Part shown: positions 50,848 to 60,447 of the stretch, in pieces
Numbering within the stretch: position 1 is the stretch's first letter
How the letters are laid out: each line of letters begins with the position of its first letter
DNA from: Aegicerativicinus sediminis
GTDB lineage: Bacteria > Bacteroidota > Bacteroidia > Flavobacteriales > Flavobacteriaceae
Reading direction: 5' to 3'
Assembly: GCF_015476115.1 (NCBI RefSeq)
Contig: NZ_CP064295.1
Location: 3,962,001-4,026,000 of the forward strand
DNA: 64,000 nucleotides
Program-made: the position numbers and the translations under genes
The notes under the pieces: model-generated
Database searches by the model: none
What the model was told of the DNA's origin: nothing
What the model saw: the letters and a program-made list of their open reading frames with translations, nothing else

Positions 50848-51586
50848 TTTCCAAGATTTTTTCCCAGTTATACCTATTTTGTTCTACTTCATTTTGAAGA
50901 TAGTGGTAATGTTCAGTTGTAATAGGTTTGAATTTCACGACATCATTATTCGTCGCGAAACAAGGTGGATTTAAATGAGGATCAAAAAAGGGAACTGGGG
51001 TGGATCCAATAACATGCCATCCACCCGGACTATCTTGGGGATAAATACCGGTTTGTTGTCCTCCGATAGCCACTGAACCTTTTTTTACATTTAAATTAGG
51101 AATTGATTTTCGAGGAGTACACAATTTTTTATCCAACCCACCCAAGTATAAAAATCCAGGTAAAAATCCGATAAAGTAAACCGTATATCTTCCATTGGAA
51201 TGCAATTCAATAATTTCCTCTTTGGTCATTTTTTTATCCTGTGAAATAGCATCTAAATCAGTCCCAAATTTTGAGTCGTAACAAACAGGAATCCTCCAAG
51301 TTTTAAAATCCTTATCCAAAGGAACAAATGGAGCCGAAACCACCTCTTTTACAACCGAAACCTCACTATAGATTTTATCAATAGTTAAATCATATTTAAT
51401 TAATATCGAGCTGTATGCATTGATTATTTCAACTTTTTGTTTAATATAAAAATTTTCAAGCAAATTTTTAACGAAGAGAAGTTCTGAAAGTGTGGAAGAT
51501 CCGATATTTGGTTTAAATTCCACCAAAATAGAACGCTCATTATAAGGGCGAACTCTAGGGTAAACTACACTATCTGCGGCTTTCAT
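50840..51586 (-). CDS. pxpB: 5-oxoprolinase subunit B (KipI-like)
   Basis: The 248-residue partner of PxpC, of the allophanate hydrolase subunit 1 / KipI family. Diagnostic segments are 'YFIGFLPGFLYLGGLDKKLCTPRKS' and 'VAIGGQQTGIYPQDSPGGWHVIGSTPVPFFD'. It follows pxpA by one base and overlaps pxpC by 8. In Bacillus the KipI homologue also inhibits a kinase, but here the complete pxp set points to 5-oxoprolinase. Confidence 0.94.
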   Translation of the reverse strand: MKAADSVVYPRVRPYNERSILVEFKPNIGSSTLSELLFVKNLLENFYIKQKVEIINAYSSILIKYDLTIDKIYSEVSVVKEVVSAPFVPLDKDFKTWRIPVCYDSKFGTDLDAISQDKKMTKEEIIELHSNGRYTVYFIGFLPGFLYLGGLDKKLCTPRKSIPNLNVKKGSVAIGGQQTGIYPQDSPGGWHVIGSTPVPFFDPHLNPPCFATNNDVVKFKPITTEHYHYLQNEVEQNRYNWEKILEND

Positions 51587-51587
51587 T

Positions 51588-52304
51588 TTAGCTAGATTTT
51601 TCGCGAATAAATTTTAAAATTTCCACAGCGTTTGGTGTATCCCCATGTATACAAAAGGTATCCACTTCAATAGGTCTCTCCTCCCCTTCCGCGGTAATAA
51701 CTTTACCATTTATTGCCATCTGGCACAATTGATCCCAAACCAAATTTGGGTCGGTAATCACGGAGCCTTTTTGAGTTCTTGGAGTAAGACTTAAATCATT
51801 CTGGTACGTTCTATCAGCAAAGGCCTCATAACAAACCTTTATGTTGGCAGATTGTGCCATATCTGCAATAAGGGAACCATAAGGTACATACAGTGAAATT
51901 GGAGCCGAAAAACCTTTTACCGCCTCAATAATTACTTGGGCAACTCCCTCATCTTTTACCGCATCATTGTACAGGGCTCCATGTGGCTTAATATGGTGCA
52001 GGTTCAATGAATGTGACCTTACAATTTTAACTAAAGACCTAACCTGCTTAACCAGACTAGTAAATAGATCGGCGCTACTTATATCCATTGAAACTCTACC
52101 GAAATTTTCCGGATCTGGATATGAAGGATGAGCACCAATAATAACCCCATTACTTTTAGCCAATCTAACAACCCTATCCATTTCCTCCTCACTTCCGGCA
52201 TGACCGCCACAAGCAACATTACAACTGTTTAAATATGGCATTAGCAAATGCTCATTCCCGATACCCTCACCTACATCAGCATTAATATTTAAGTTCAATT
52301 TCAT
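51588..52304 (-). CDS. pxpA: 5-oxoprolinase subunit A (LamB/YcsF family)
   Basis: The 238-residue YcsF/LamB-type subunit. Motifs are 'LNINADVGEGIGNEHLLMPYLNSCNVACGGHAGSEEEMDRVV', 'GAHPSYPDPENFGR', 'HIKPHGALYNDA' and 'FCIHGDTPNAVEIL', all typical. It lies directly after the Nramp-like gene and before pxpB, with one-base gaps, giving a DUF2891-nramp-pxpA-pxpB-pxpC operon. Confidence 0.95.
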   Translation of the reverse strand: MKLNLNINADVGEGIGNEHLLMPYLNSCNVACGGHAGSEEEMDRVVRLAKSNGVIIGAHPSYPDPENFGRVSMDISSADLFTSLVKQVRSLVKIVRSHSLNLHHIKPHGALYNDAVKDEGVAQVIIEAVKGFSAPISLYVPYGSLIADMAQSANIKVCYEAFADRTYQNDLSLTPRTQKGSVITDPNLVWDQLCQMAINGKVITAEGEERPIEVDTFCIHGDTPNAVEILKFIREKSS

Positions 52305-53531
52305 TTAAATAAGCTTTAATACCATTAAAATGCTTTTCACACCAAGTCCTACCACAATTAGAATTATAGCCACTGCTATTACATTTAGCCATATAGCATT
52401 AGTGTATTTGCCCAGTAAGCGCTTACGATTTGTTACCCAAAGCAAAAATCCCGCTATAATGGGCAGCAACAGACCATTTGCAAACTGCGCAAATTGAATA
52501 ATACTAATAGGCTTCAACCCTAAGGAAGACACAAATACACCGATAACAATAACTAGTACCCAGACCGACCTAAATTTTACAGAAGATATCCCCGCAGACC
52601 ATCCAAAGCAACCAGCGGCAACATAGGCGGCGGCCAAGGGAGCAGTAATAGCACTTGTTAAACCAGCTGCGAACAAACCTATCCCAAGAAAGATTTTGGC
52701 CGAATTACCGTATAATGGCTCTAGGCTTCTTGCTAAATCTGCAGCATTTTCTAATTGGGCACCTTGAATTGCCGATGCAGTTACAATTATACCCATGGAA
52801 ACCATCCCCCCCAATATAATTGCGAGAAAGCTATCCCTCCTTGCCGCAGGTAAATCTGATATACCTTTCCATTTTTCACTAACTAGGGAAGCATGAAGGA
52901 AAAGGTTGTAAGGAACCACAGTTGTACCAATCAATCCCACTACGGTTAACAAACTATTTTCAGGAACATCCGGAACAAAAACACCTTTGATCAATTCCCA
53001 AAAATTAGGCTTTGTAAATAGTGCGGCAGTTATAAAAGAAAGGCTCATTAGGATTACTAAACTTACTAAAAATCGCTCAATAATCTTATATTTCCCTATC
53101 CCAAGTACGATTAAAGCTATTATACCGATAATAATTGGTATAAAATTGATTTCTAGGTTATTAATTTTAAAATTATTTTTTGACACAACCGCTTCCAAAC
53201 CCAATACACCTCCTGAAATATTGCCCGCCTCATACGCGGCATTTCCTATAATGATTGCACTTACCATTAGTACCATCATGAAACCTCTTATCACTGGATT
53301 ATTGATTTCTGATCGAATTACTGCAGACAAACCCCTTCCGGTAATCAATCCTAATCTGACTGCCATTTCTTGCAATACAATTGTAGCTACCACAGAAAGG
53401 GCCATGGCCCATAAAAGGGCATATCCGAATTTAACTCCAGCCAATGTACAAACGGTCACAGTACCAGGGCCAATGAATGCTGCCGCAATTAACGGTCCTG
53501 GGCCAATATTCTTATACCATGGGTTACTCAT
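52305..53531 (-). CDS. Nramp-superfamily transporter lacking canonical metal-site residues
   Basis: A 408-residue transporter with about eleven membrane segments, clearly Nramp-like ('GPGPLIAAAFIGPGTVTVCTLAG', 'GTTVVPYNLFLHASL'). In metal Nramps TM1 carries DPGN and TM6 carries MPH. Here TM1 has GPGT (Gly21 and Thr24 replace Asp and Asn), and TM6 has Val206-Pro-Tyr208 in place of Met-Pro-His. The carrier is therefore unlikely to bind Mn/Fe in the usual way. It sits one base ahead of pxpA and overlaps DUF2891 by 8 bases, matching the Bacillus ycsG-ycsF layout. A 5-oxoproline or related amino-acid import role is inferred. Confidence 0.93.
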   Translation of the reverse strand: MSNPWYKNIGPGPLIAAAFIGPGTVTVCTLAGVKFGYALLWAMALSVVATIVLQEMAVRLGLITGRGLSAVIRSEINNPVIRGFMMVLMVSAIIIGNAAYEAGNISGGVLGLEAVVSKNNFKINNLEINFIPIIIGIIALIVLGIGKYKIIERFLVSLVILMSLSFITAALFTKPNFWELIKGVFVPDVPENSLLTVVGLIGTTVVPYNLFLHASLVSEKWKGISDLPAARRDSFLAIILGGMVSMGIIVTASAIQGAQLENAADLARSLEPLYGNSAKIFLGIGLFAAGLTSAITAPLAAAYVAAGCFGWSAGISSVKFRSVWVLVIVIGVFVSSLGLKPISIIQFAQFANGLLLPIIAGFLLWVTNRKRLLGKYTNAIWLNVIAVAIILIVVGLGVKSILMVLKLI

Positions 53532-54639
53532 TCGGCACAGAGTTTATTGCATATAGTGCAAAACTACCTAACCAATGTCCGCCTTCATAAGCATCGTCCA
53601 CAATATTAGGCAAGGAGTAATTAATGTGTTTATAGGCAATTTGCTGCAGATGGGCTAATTGGGGCATACCTTCCGCAATTTTTAGCAAGCTCCAGGCTCT
53701 AGAAAAATTAACCCCGTCCAAATGTACTAATTTACCATCGGACCTATCTGAAACAATCCCTACTTCCAATTGAAAATTAGGGTTTAATAAAGGGGGTAAA
53801 AACTCGCTGAACCATTTTTCAAATTCTGGTTTAGATAATATTCGTTTCATCAATGCTGCCTCTTCCAAACAGGGGGAAAGGAAATCGAATCCGCCTGGTT
53901 CCCATCCTAGGGGGCATCCTTGGTCATCCAAATAAAAATCTTTTGCTCTTTGAGTTATAACGTTTAACAACTTTTCATCCCCAACAGTTTTGGCATAATC
54001 ATAGGCGAAAGACAATCCAAATGCCGTATTTGGGTGCTCACCAACTCGAATAGGATAATTAAGTTTAGGAAGAAACTCTATATATTTTTCAACCATTAAA
54101 TCGGTTAAAGGCATGAGATTTTCTTCTAATTGTTTCGCCAAAGGATTATCCCAAGTATGAAGTTCTTCTGCCAATTTTAAGAGCCAAGCCCATCCATAAG
54201 TACGCTCATAAGAACTATTTAACGGTCCATCGAAATAATCAATTTCCTGTTGGATATTTTCTTTTGAAATATTTTGAAGGAGCAACGCACCTATTTCAGA
54301 TTTATTCTCAATATCAGGAAACTGCTTTAACAAACTCACTAAACTCCAATGCCCATGAACGGCGGAATGCCAATCGAAACATCCATAAAATGCTGGATGT
54401 AGCGCTTGAGGTGATTTTAAATCCTCATCGCCTCCAATGGTTTGGTTTAGCTTATTGGGGTATTCTTGGACAATGCATTTAAGCGGTAATTTGGAAAGAT
54501 TGGTTGCAGCATGCAAATCTAAATGAGGAATTTGGACCTTTAGCGTATCTTTTTCAGTTTCAATAACACTTACCTCTTCCTTTTGCTTTTCGTTACAAGA
54601 AACAATAAGGACGCAAATACACAGTAGTTTTTTAATCAT
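53524..54639 (-). CDS. DUF2891 lipoprotein
   Basis: A 371-residue lipoprotein (MIKKLLCICVLIVSC) of the DUF2891 family, mostly alpha-helical with the conserved 'HPAFYGCFDWHSAVHGHWSLV', 'SYERTYGWAWLLKLAEEL', 'HPNTAFGLSFAYDYA', 'GWEPGGFDFLSPCLEEA', 'HLDGVNFSRAWSL' and 'YEGGHWLGSFALYA' blocks. The fold resembles an (alpha/alpha) toroid enzyme with many conserved His/Trp/Asp. No activity is established. It is the first gene of the pxp operon, overlapping the transporter, so it may release or bind a pyroglutamyl compound outside the cytoplasm (inference). Confidence 0.9.
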   Translation of the reverse strand: MIKKLLCICVLIVSCNEKQKEEVSVIETEKDTLKVQIPHLDLHAATNLSKLPLKCIVQEYPNKLNQTIGGDEDLKSPQALHPAFYGCFDWHSAVHGHWSLVSLLKQFPDIENKSEIGALLLQNISKENIQQEIDYFDGPLNSSYERTYGWAWLLKLAEELHTWDNPLAKQLEENLMPLTDLMVEKYIEFLPKLNYPIRVGEHPNTAFGLSFAYDYAKTVGDEKLLNVITQRAKDFYLDDQGCPLGWEPGGFDFLSPCLEEAALMKRILSKPEFEKWFSEFLPPLLNPNFQLEVGIVSDRSDGKLVHLDGVNFSRAWSLLKIAEGMPQLAHLQQIAYKHINYSLPNIVDDAYEGGHWLGSFALYAINSVPNE

Positions 54640-54743
54640 GAGTTTTCAGTTTAGCTCTTGACTAAAATATTAAAAACATCATGTTTTGACCTTATTGAGT
54701 TATTAAAATGTATGAACCAAAAGTTCTAATGTAATTTTCAGGT

Positions 54744-56282
54744 TTAACCCAACCATCCTTCTCTATCCAAACTCCTATATTGAATAGCCTCGCCAATGTG
54801 ATGGCTTTCAACAGTTTCAGAACCTTCAAGGTCCGCAATGGTACGTGAAACCTTTAAAATACGGTCATATGCCCTTGCCGAAAGATTGAGTCTATCCATT
54901 GCATTTTTCAACAATTCGCGAGATTCATGGTTCAAAACACAAAATTCCTTTATCTGTTTGGAAGACATTTGGGCATTGTAATGGATATTATCTAGGTTAG
55001 AAAAACGTGTAGTCTGCAATTCACGGGCAGACATTACCCTATTTCTAATTTCTCTGGAACTCTCTGCAGGCCTATCTTCAGAAAGTTTTTCAAAAGGTAC
55101 AGGTGTGACTTCTATATGGATATCAATTCTATCCAATAAAGGTCCTGATATTTTTGAAAGGTACCGTTGCATTTCTGCAGGTGAAGACATTACTGGGGCT
55201 TTAGGATCATTAAAATAACCTCCAGGACTGGGATTCATACTAGCCACAAGCATAAATGAAGAAGGATAGGTTACGGTAAATTTTGCTCGAGATATTGTTA
55301 CTTCACGGTCCTCCAATGGCTGCCGCATAACCTCCAATACGGTGCGTTTAAATTCGGGCAGTTCATCCAAAAACAACACACCATTGTGCGCCAATGAAAT
55401 TTCCCCCGGTTGAGGAAATGTTCCGCCCCCAACTAATGCTACGTCTGAAATTGTATGGTGTGGGCTTCTAAAAGGCCTCTGTGCCATTAAACCGGTATGC
55501 TGTTTAACTTTCCCCACAACCGAATGTATTTTAGTGGTTTCAAGGGCTTCATGCAAGGTCATTGGTGGTAAAATACTGGGTAATCGTTTTGCCAACATGG
55601 TTTTTCCCGCTCCTGGCGGTCCAATCAAAATGATATTATGACCGCCAGCAGCAGCAATTTCCATACACCTTTTAATGCCTTCCTGCCCTTTAACATCTGC
55701 AAAATCATGCTCTGGGAATTCAATATTTTTGAAATATTCGGTTCGCGTATCAATTACCGTTGGTTCTATAGATTTTTTACCATTAAAAAATTCGAGAACC
55801 TCCATAATATTATTAACACCATAAATAACCAAATCTTTAACAATAGCGGCTTCATGGGCATTTTGGGCAGGGAGTATAAATCCTTTGAACCCCTCTTGCC
55901 AAGCTTTAATGGCAATGGGCAAAGCTCCCTTTATGGGTTGCAACTGACCATCTAATGACAATTCTCCCATTATTATGTACTTATCTACTTCATCCGCCTT
56001 AATTTGATTAGATGCTGATAAAATACCAACCGCCAAGGTTAGGTCGTAAGCACTACCCTCTTTACGAAGATCGGCTGGCGACATGTTTATTATTATTTTT
56101 TTTCCAGGGATTTTATAGCCATTATTCTGTAATGCGGCTGCAATTCTATAATTGCTTTCTTTAATGGCATTATCCGGAAGACCTACCAAATGGTAACCAA
56201 TTCCATTATCAATATTTACTTCGACCGTAACAGTAGTAGCTTCAACGCCAAATACAGCGCTTCCGTAGACTTTCTTTAGCAT
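54744..56282 (-). CDS. YifB/ComM-family Mg-chelatase-like AAA+ ATPase
   Basis: A 512-residue AAA+ protein of the YifB/ComM family. It has an N-terminal Lon-protease-like domain (VYGSAVFGVEATTVTVEVNIDNGIGYHLVGLPDNAIKES), Walker A 'IGPPGAGKTMLAKRL', Walker B 'GVLFLDELPEF' and a C-terminal Mg-chelatase-like region ('LSARAYDRILKVSRTIADLEGSE'). ComM is a branch-migration helicase aiding natural transformation in several bacteria; that role here is by family only. Monocistronic. Confidence 0.95.
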   Translation of the reverse strand: MLKKVYGSAVFGVEATTVTVEVNIDNGIGYHLVGLPDNAIKESNYRIAAALQNNGYKIPGKKIIINMSPADLRKEGSAYDLTLAVGILSASNQIKADEVDKYIIMGELSLDGQLQPIKGALPIAIKAWQEGFKGFILPAQNAHEAAIVKDLVIYGVNNIMEVLEFFNGKKSIEPTVIDTRTEYFKNIEFPEHDFADVKGQEGIKRCMEIAAAGGHNIILIGPPGAGKTMLAKRLPSILPPMTLHEALETTKIHSVVGKVKQHTGLMAQRPFRSPHHTISDVALVGGGTFPQPGEISLAHNGVLFLDELPEFKRTVLEVMRQPLEDREVTISRAKFTVTYPSSFMLVASMNPSPGGYFNDPKAPVMSSPAEMQRYLSKISGPLLDRIDIHIEVTPVPFEKLSEDRPAESSREIRNRVMSARELQTTRFSNLDNIHYNAQMSSKQIKEFCVLNHESRELLKNAMDRLNLSARAYDRILKVSRTIADLEGSETVESHHIGEAIQYRSLDREGWLG

Positions 56283-56389
56283 GGGGATAAATTTGCACTA
56301 ATGTAATGAAAGCCAACAGGTTTTAAAAAACAAAACGCGATGGAGCAATAAATAATTAATTATGTTAAATTGGCAGTAGTTCTTATTAT

Positions 56390-57859
56390 ATGAAACGAAA
56401 CAAACTATTCGGTTTAATACTCGGTCCACTTGCCTTTATTCTCATTCAACTGTTTTTTCATCCAGATGGCTTAAGCGATCAGGGAAGATCGGTTTTAGCC
56501 TCTGCTATTTGGATAGCCATTTGGTGGGTTACAGAAGCAATCCCTATTGCCGCGACGGCTTTACTACCAATTGTTTTATTTCCATTAACTGGCGGCATGA
56601 GTTTAGCCGAAACCACCCCGGCATATGGCCATAAGTATGTATTTCTTTATTTAGGAGGATTTATAATAGCCTTGGCCATAGAAAAATGGCAGCTACATAA
56701 GCGAATCGCATTAAATATCATCAATTTCGTAGGAACGAATGTTAGAAAGATCATTTTAGGATTTATGCTCGCAACTGCCTTTTTATCAATGTGGATTTCT
56801 AATACTGCTACCTCCGTAATGATGCTTCCTATTGGAATGGCTATCATAGATCAGCTGAAGGACAACCCTAATACAATAGCCAATGAGAATAAAATTTTCG
56901 GGAAAGCCTTAATGCTTGCAATTGCCTACAGCGCCTCCATTGGTGGGATTGCAACTTTAATTGGCACACCTCCTAACTTAGTATTAGCTGGTGTTGTAAA
57001 TGAACTGTATGGATATGAAATAACATTTACCCAATGGTTTATGTTTGGCTTTCCAATTTCGTGTATTCTTTTAGCAATTTGCTGGGTGTATATAACCCGA
57101 TTTGCTTTTAGTTTTAAACAAAATGCCTTCCCTGGAGGAAAAGAAGAAATAAAATCGCAATTAAGGAGCCTAGGACAGGTGAGCTATGAAGAAAAGGTTG
57201 TAGGGATTGTTTTCGGACTAGCCGCTTTTAGCTGGATTAGCCGTTCGTTTCTTCTTCAAAAGATGTTTCCAGCATTGGACGACACAATAATTGCCATATT
57301 ATTTTCTCTAATTCTTTTTATTCTACCGAGCAAAAACCAAAGAGGGGCACTTATGAAATGGAATGAAGCGGTTAAACTCCCATGGGGAATTATATTGCTT
57401 TTTGGAGGTGGAATGACTTTAGCTAATGGATTTGAAGAAAGTGGATTGGCATTATTTATTGGCGAAAAAATGGCAGGTTTATCAGGTTTGTCAACCTTCC
57501 TTATCATATTAATTATTGTAGCTTCAGTAAATTTCTTAACCGAAATCACTTCTAACTTGGCCACAACCGCTATGTTATTACCTGTACTTGCTCCTATGGC
57601 ATTGTCAATAGACATGCACCCATTTGCATTGATGACTGCAGTAGCGGTTGCTGCAAGTTGCGCATTTATGCTTCCGGTTGCAACACCTCCTAATGCCGTA
57701 GTTTTTGGTTCTGGTTATTTAAAAATACCCGACATGGCAAGAAAGGGATTTATAATGAATGTTATTTCAATTTTCCTTCTTTCTTTATTCGTTTACTTTC
57801 TCCTTCCAGCGGTCTGGGATATTGTGATAGAAGAGTTTCCAAAAGATCTCATTAGATAA
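56390..57859 (+). CDS. SLC13/DASS-family sodium-coupled anion symporter
   Basis: A 489-residue carrier with about eleven or twelve membrane segments. The paired DASS signatures are 'WISNTATSVMMLPIGMAI' and 'EITSNLATTAMLLPVLAPMA', the loops 'LIGTPPNLVLAG' and 'VATPPNAVVFGSGYLKIPDMAR'. These SNT-type motifs bind Na+ and di/tricarboxylate in VcINDY. The substrate (succinate, citrate, sulfate) cannot be resolved. Monocistronic, convergent with the YheT gene at a 2-base gap. Confidence 0.94.
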   Translation: MKRNKLFGLILGPLAFILIQLFFHPDGLSDQGRSVLASAIWIAIWWVTEAIPIAATALLPIVLFPLTGGMSLAETTPAYGHKYVFLYLGGFIIALAIEKWQLHKRIALNIINFVGTNVRKIILGFMLATAFLSMWISNTATSVMMLPIGMAIIDQLKDNPNTIANENKIFGKALMLAIAYSASIGGIATLIGTPPNLVLAGVVNELYGYEITFTQWFMFGFPISCILLAICWVYITRFAFSFKQNAFPGGKEEIKSQLRSLGQVSYEEKVVGIVFGLAAFSWISRSFLLQKMFPALDDTIIAILFSLILFILPSKNQRGALMKWNEAVKLPWGIILLFGGGMTLANGFEESGLALFIGEKMAGLSGLSTFLIILIIVASVNFLTEITSNLATTAMLLPVLAPMALSIDMHPFALMTAVAVAASCAFMLPVATPPNAVVFGSGYLKIPDMARKGFIMNVISIFLLSLFVYFLLPAVWDIVIEEFPKDLIR

Positions 57860-57861
57860 CA

Positions 57862-58824
57862 TCAATATTTGGAAAAAAAATCTGCGCTTCTAATTTCTGT
57901 ATAATAATTCCTCTTACCATAAAAACCGACATGGCCACCATAATTTGGCATTTCTAAAAACAAATTAGGGTTTTCTTTTGCGTCTTTTACTGGGTAACAT
58001 TCATGGGATAGAAAACTATCGTTGAGCGCATTTATTAAAAGGGTCGGTCTATCGATATTCCCTAGAAAATTTAAGGAACTACTTTGTTCATAATAATGAA
58101 AGGCATCTTCAAAACCATGTGCCTTTGAGGTGTAAGCATGGTCGAAATCGATAAGATTTCTTATTTTATTAATTTCCTTCACACTTATTTTATCGGGAAA
58201 TTGCAGTTGTTTTTGCCTTAGTTTTTTCAATAAGTAGTATTTAAAATTTACTGCATAAGGGAAATTTTTAAACTTAACTATTTCCTTAGCAGAACCAGCC
58301 AAATAACAAGGAACTGATATTACCGATGCTGCCTTTATTGCTGCGTGAATATCAGACCTTTCTCCTAAATATTTCAGAATAACATTACCGCCTAAACTGA
58401 ACCCATTTAAATAAATGGCCTCATATGAATATTGGGAATTTATCATTTCCAAAACTTCATGAAGATCGGAGGTAGCACCGCTATGATATGAAGAATATTT
58501 TATGTTTGGTTCTCCCGAGCAACCTCGAAAATTAACCCTGACTACGTCATAACCATGTTCATAAAACTTATTCGATGCACCTAAAACATAAGACCTTTTA
58601 GAATCACCTTCTAAACCATGGAGAATAACCACTAACTTGGTTGATTCTTTTTTGGCAAATGCCCAATCTAAATCGATGAAATCACCATCTGACAATGCTA
58701 GGCGCTGTCGTTTTAGTTTATTGGATTTCAATTTCACCCTCCTTATTATTCCGGAGTAAATTGTTGCAACATACCCATTTCGCATATAAAATGGGGGTTT
58801 ATACGAACTTTGAATTATTGGCAT
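57862..58824 (-). CDS. YheT-family alpha/beta hydrolase
   Basis: A 320-residue alpha/beta hydrolase of the YheT/ABHD1-3 family. It shows 'KLVVILHGLEGDSKRSYVLGAS' (oxyanion region), 'VRVNFRGCSGEPN', the nucleophile Ser in NGFSLGGNVILKYLG, an Asp in 'NALNDSFLSHE' and the His in 'YGGHVGFYG'. A complete Ser-Asp-His triad is present; the substrate is unknown. It shares one base with the ade stop, so ade-yheT are co-transcribed. Confidence 0.93.
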   Translation of the reverse strand: MPIIQSSYKPPFYMRNGYVATIYSGIIRRVKLKSNKLKRQRLALSDGDFIDLDWAFAKKESTKLVVILHGLEGDSKRSYVLGASNKFYEHGYDVVRVNFRGCSGEPNIKYSSYHSGATSDLHEVLEMINSQYSYEAIYLNGFSLGGNVILKYLGERSDIHAAIKAASVISVPCYLAGSAKEIVKFKNFPYAVNFKYYLLKKLRQKQLQFPDKISVKEINKIRNLIDFDHAYTSKAHGFEDAFHYYEQSSSLNFLGNIDRPTLLINALNDSFLSHECYPVKDAKENPNLFLEMPNYGGHVGFYGKRNYYTEIRSADFFSKY

Positions 58825-60446
58825 TATGGATGATGAAGTGGTGTAAATTCAAATTTTTCTCCATCAAACAAACCTAAATCACTTAATTTTAATGAGGGGA
58901 TTACCAGTAATCCCATAAAGGATAAAGTCATAAATGGAGAAGTTAATTTACTACCCAAGTTTTTAGCTAGCTTATCTAATTGGCTATATTTTTTCGCCAC
59001 TTCCTTACAAGGCTTATCACTCATTATGCCTCCTATTGGCAATGGAAGCAAATCTATTTTCCCTTTTTCAGCCACTGCTATCCCACCCTTTTCAGAAATA
59101 ATAGCATTAACTGCCTCACACATATCATCAGGGTTCGCGCCAACCACAATGATATTATGCGAATCATGAGCCACTGAAGAGGCAATTGCTCCTTTTTTCA
59201 ATCCGAAATTCTTAATAAAACCAGTAGAGATTGGTGCATCTTTATACCGATTAATGACAGCGATTTTGAGTATATCATTCTCCAAATCACATTCTAGCGA
59301 ATGACCATTACGAGGTAACGAAAATACGTCCGTTGTTGTTATCAATTCACCATCTTTTGCAACGATAACCTTAGAATTTGAATTATAGGCCAGAGTATCA
59401 AAATCTCTAGGCTGTTTATAGGAACAACTAAAATTGTTTATAATCGTAGGATGGTCGGAGGTAAAATTGATGCGATTATTTTCAAAAACTAATTCACCTT
59501 CTATATAAGTTTTTACAGTTTTAAATGTCTTCAAATCTTCTAAAACAACAAAATCGGCACTATCACCCAATTGCAATTTTCCTACATTCAAATTATAATG
59601 ATCAACAGGATTTATACAAGCCATTTGTAAGACCTTATAAATATCTTCACCTTGGGCAACCGATCTAGCACATAATTGATTAATGTGACCCTCTAGCAAA
59701 TCATCAGGATGTTTATCATCGCTACAGAACATGAGATGGTCATAATAATCATCAATTAATGCTGACAAGGCATTAAAATTTTTTGCCGCGCTTCCCTCCC
59801 TGATCAAAATTTTCATACCTAAGCTCAGTTTTTCTAAAGCTTCTTGGGTGGTAAAACATTCGTGATCTGTGCTAATTCCAGCCTCTATATATGCCTTAAG
59901 ATCTTCTCCTGTAACACTAGGTGCATGGCCGTCAATTTTTTTATTAAATTCTTTAGCGTATTGAAGTTTCTTATGGATATCCTCATCTTTAAAAATCACT
60001 CCAGGATAATTCATCATTTCAGCCAGGTAGTAAATATCCTTGTGTGACAACAATTCCTTTATACCATCAGAATTTATAGTTGCGCCAGCAGTTTCAAAGG
60101 TAGTGGCCGGAACGCAAGAAGGAGCACCGAAAAAAAACTTTAAGGGAACCTTTTTACCATCCTCAATCATGTATTTTACACCTTCCACCCCTAAAACGTT
60201 GGCAATTTCATGTGGATCCGATACTGTTGCAACGGTACCGTGTGTCACGGCAATTTTTGCAAATTGTGAAGGAACCAACATTGAGCTTTCTATATGAACA
60301 TGAGCGTCTATAAATCCAGGAACTATAAAACCTTTTTCATCATGGTCTTCTTCATAGATTTTGGAAATCTTTTCACCAAGAATCTCAATGGCTCCTTTAA
60401 ATTGACGGCGATTCAGAATATCCACTATGACACCTTTTATTATCAT
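58824..60446 (-). CDS. ade: Adenine deaminase
   Basis: Converts adenine to hypoxanthine and ammonia. The 540-residue amidohydrolase has '[28 protein letters not shown]' (metal HxH), '[26 protein letters not shown]', '[14 protein letters not shown]' and the C-terminal '[26 protein letters not shown]' typical of Ade/YerA-type enzymes. It lies one base after tilS. Confidence 0.95.
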   Translation of the reverse strand: MIIKGVIVDILNRRQFKGAIEILGEKISKIYEEDHDEKGFIVPGFIDAHVHIESSMLVPSQFAKIAVTHGTVATVSDPHEIANVLGVEGVKYMIEDGKKVPLKFFFGAPSCVPATTFETAGATINSDGIKELLSHKDIYYLAEMMNYPGVIFKDEDIHKKLQYAKEFNKKIDGHAPSVTGEDLKAYIEAGISTDHECFTTQEALEKLSLGMKILIREGSAAKNFNALSALIDDYYDHLMFCSDDKHPDDLLEGHINQLCARSVAQGEDIYKVLQMACINPVDHYNLNVGKLQLGDSADFVVLEDLKTFKTVKTYIEGELVFENNRINFTSDHPTIINNFSCSYKQPRDFDTLAYNSNSKVIVAKDGELITTTDVFSLPRNGHSLECDLENDILKIAVINRYKDAPISTGFIKNFGLKKGAIASSVAHDSHNIIVVGANPDDMCEAVNAIISEKGGIAVAEKGKIDLLPLPIGGIMSDKPCKEVAKKYSQLDKLAKNLGSKLTSPFMTLSFMGLLVIPSLKLSDLGLFDGEKFEFTPLHHP

Positions 60447-60447
60447 C

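Noticed and set aside
52987-53556. 189-aa plus-strand open frame opposite the Nramp-like gene
   Set aside because: It lies wholly within a well-supported membrane transporter gene and shows no protein family.
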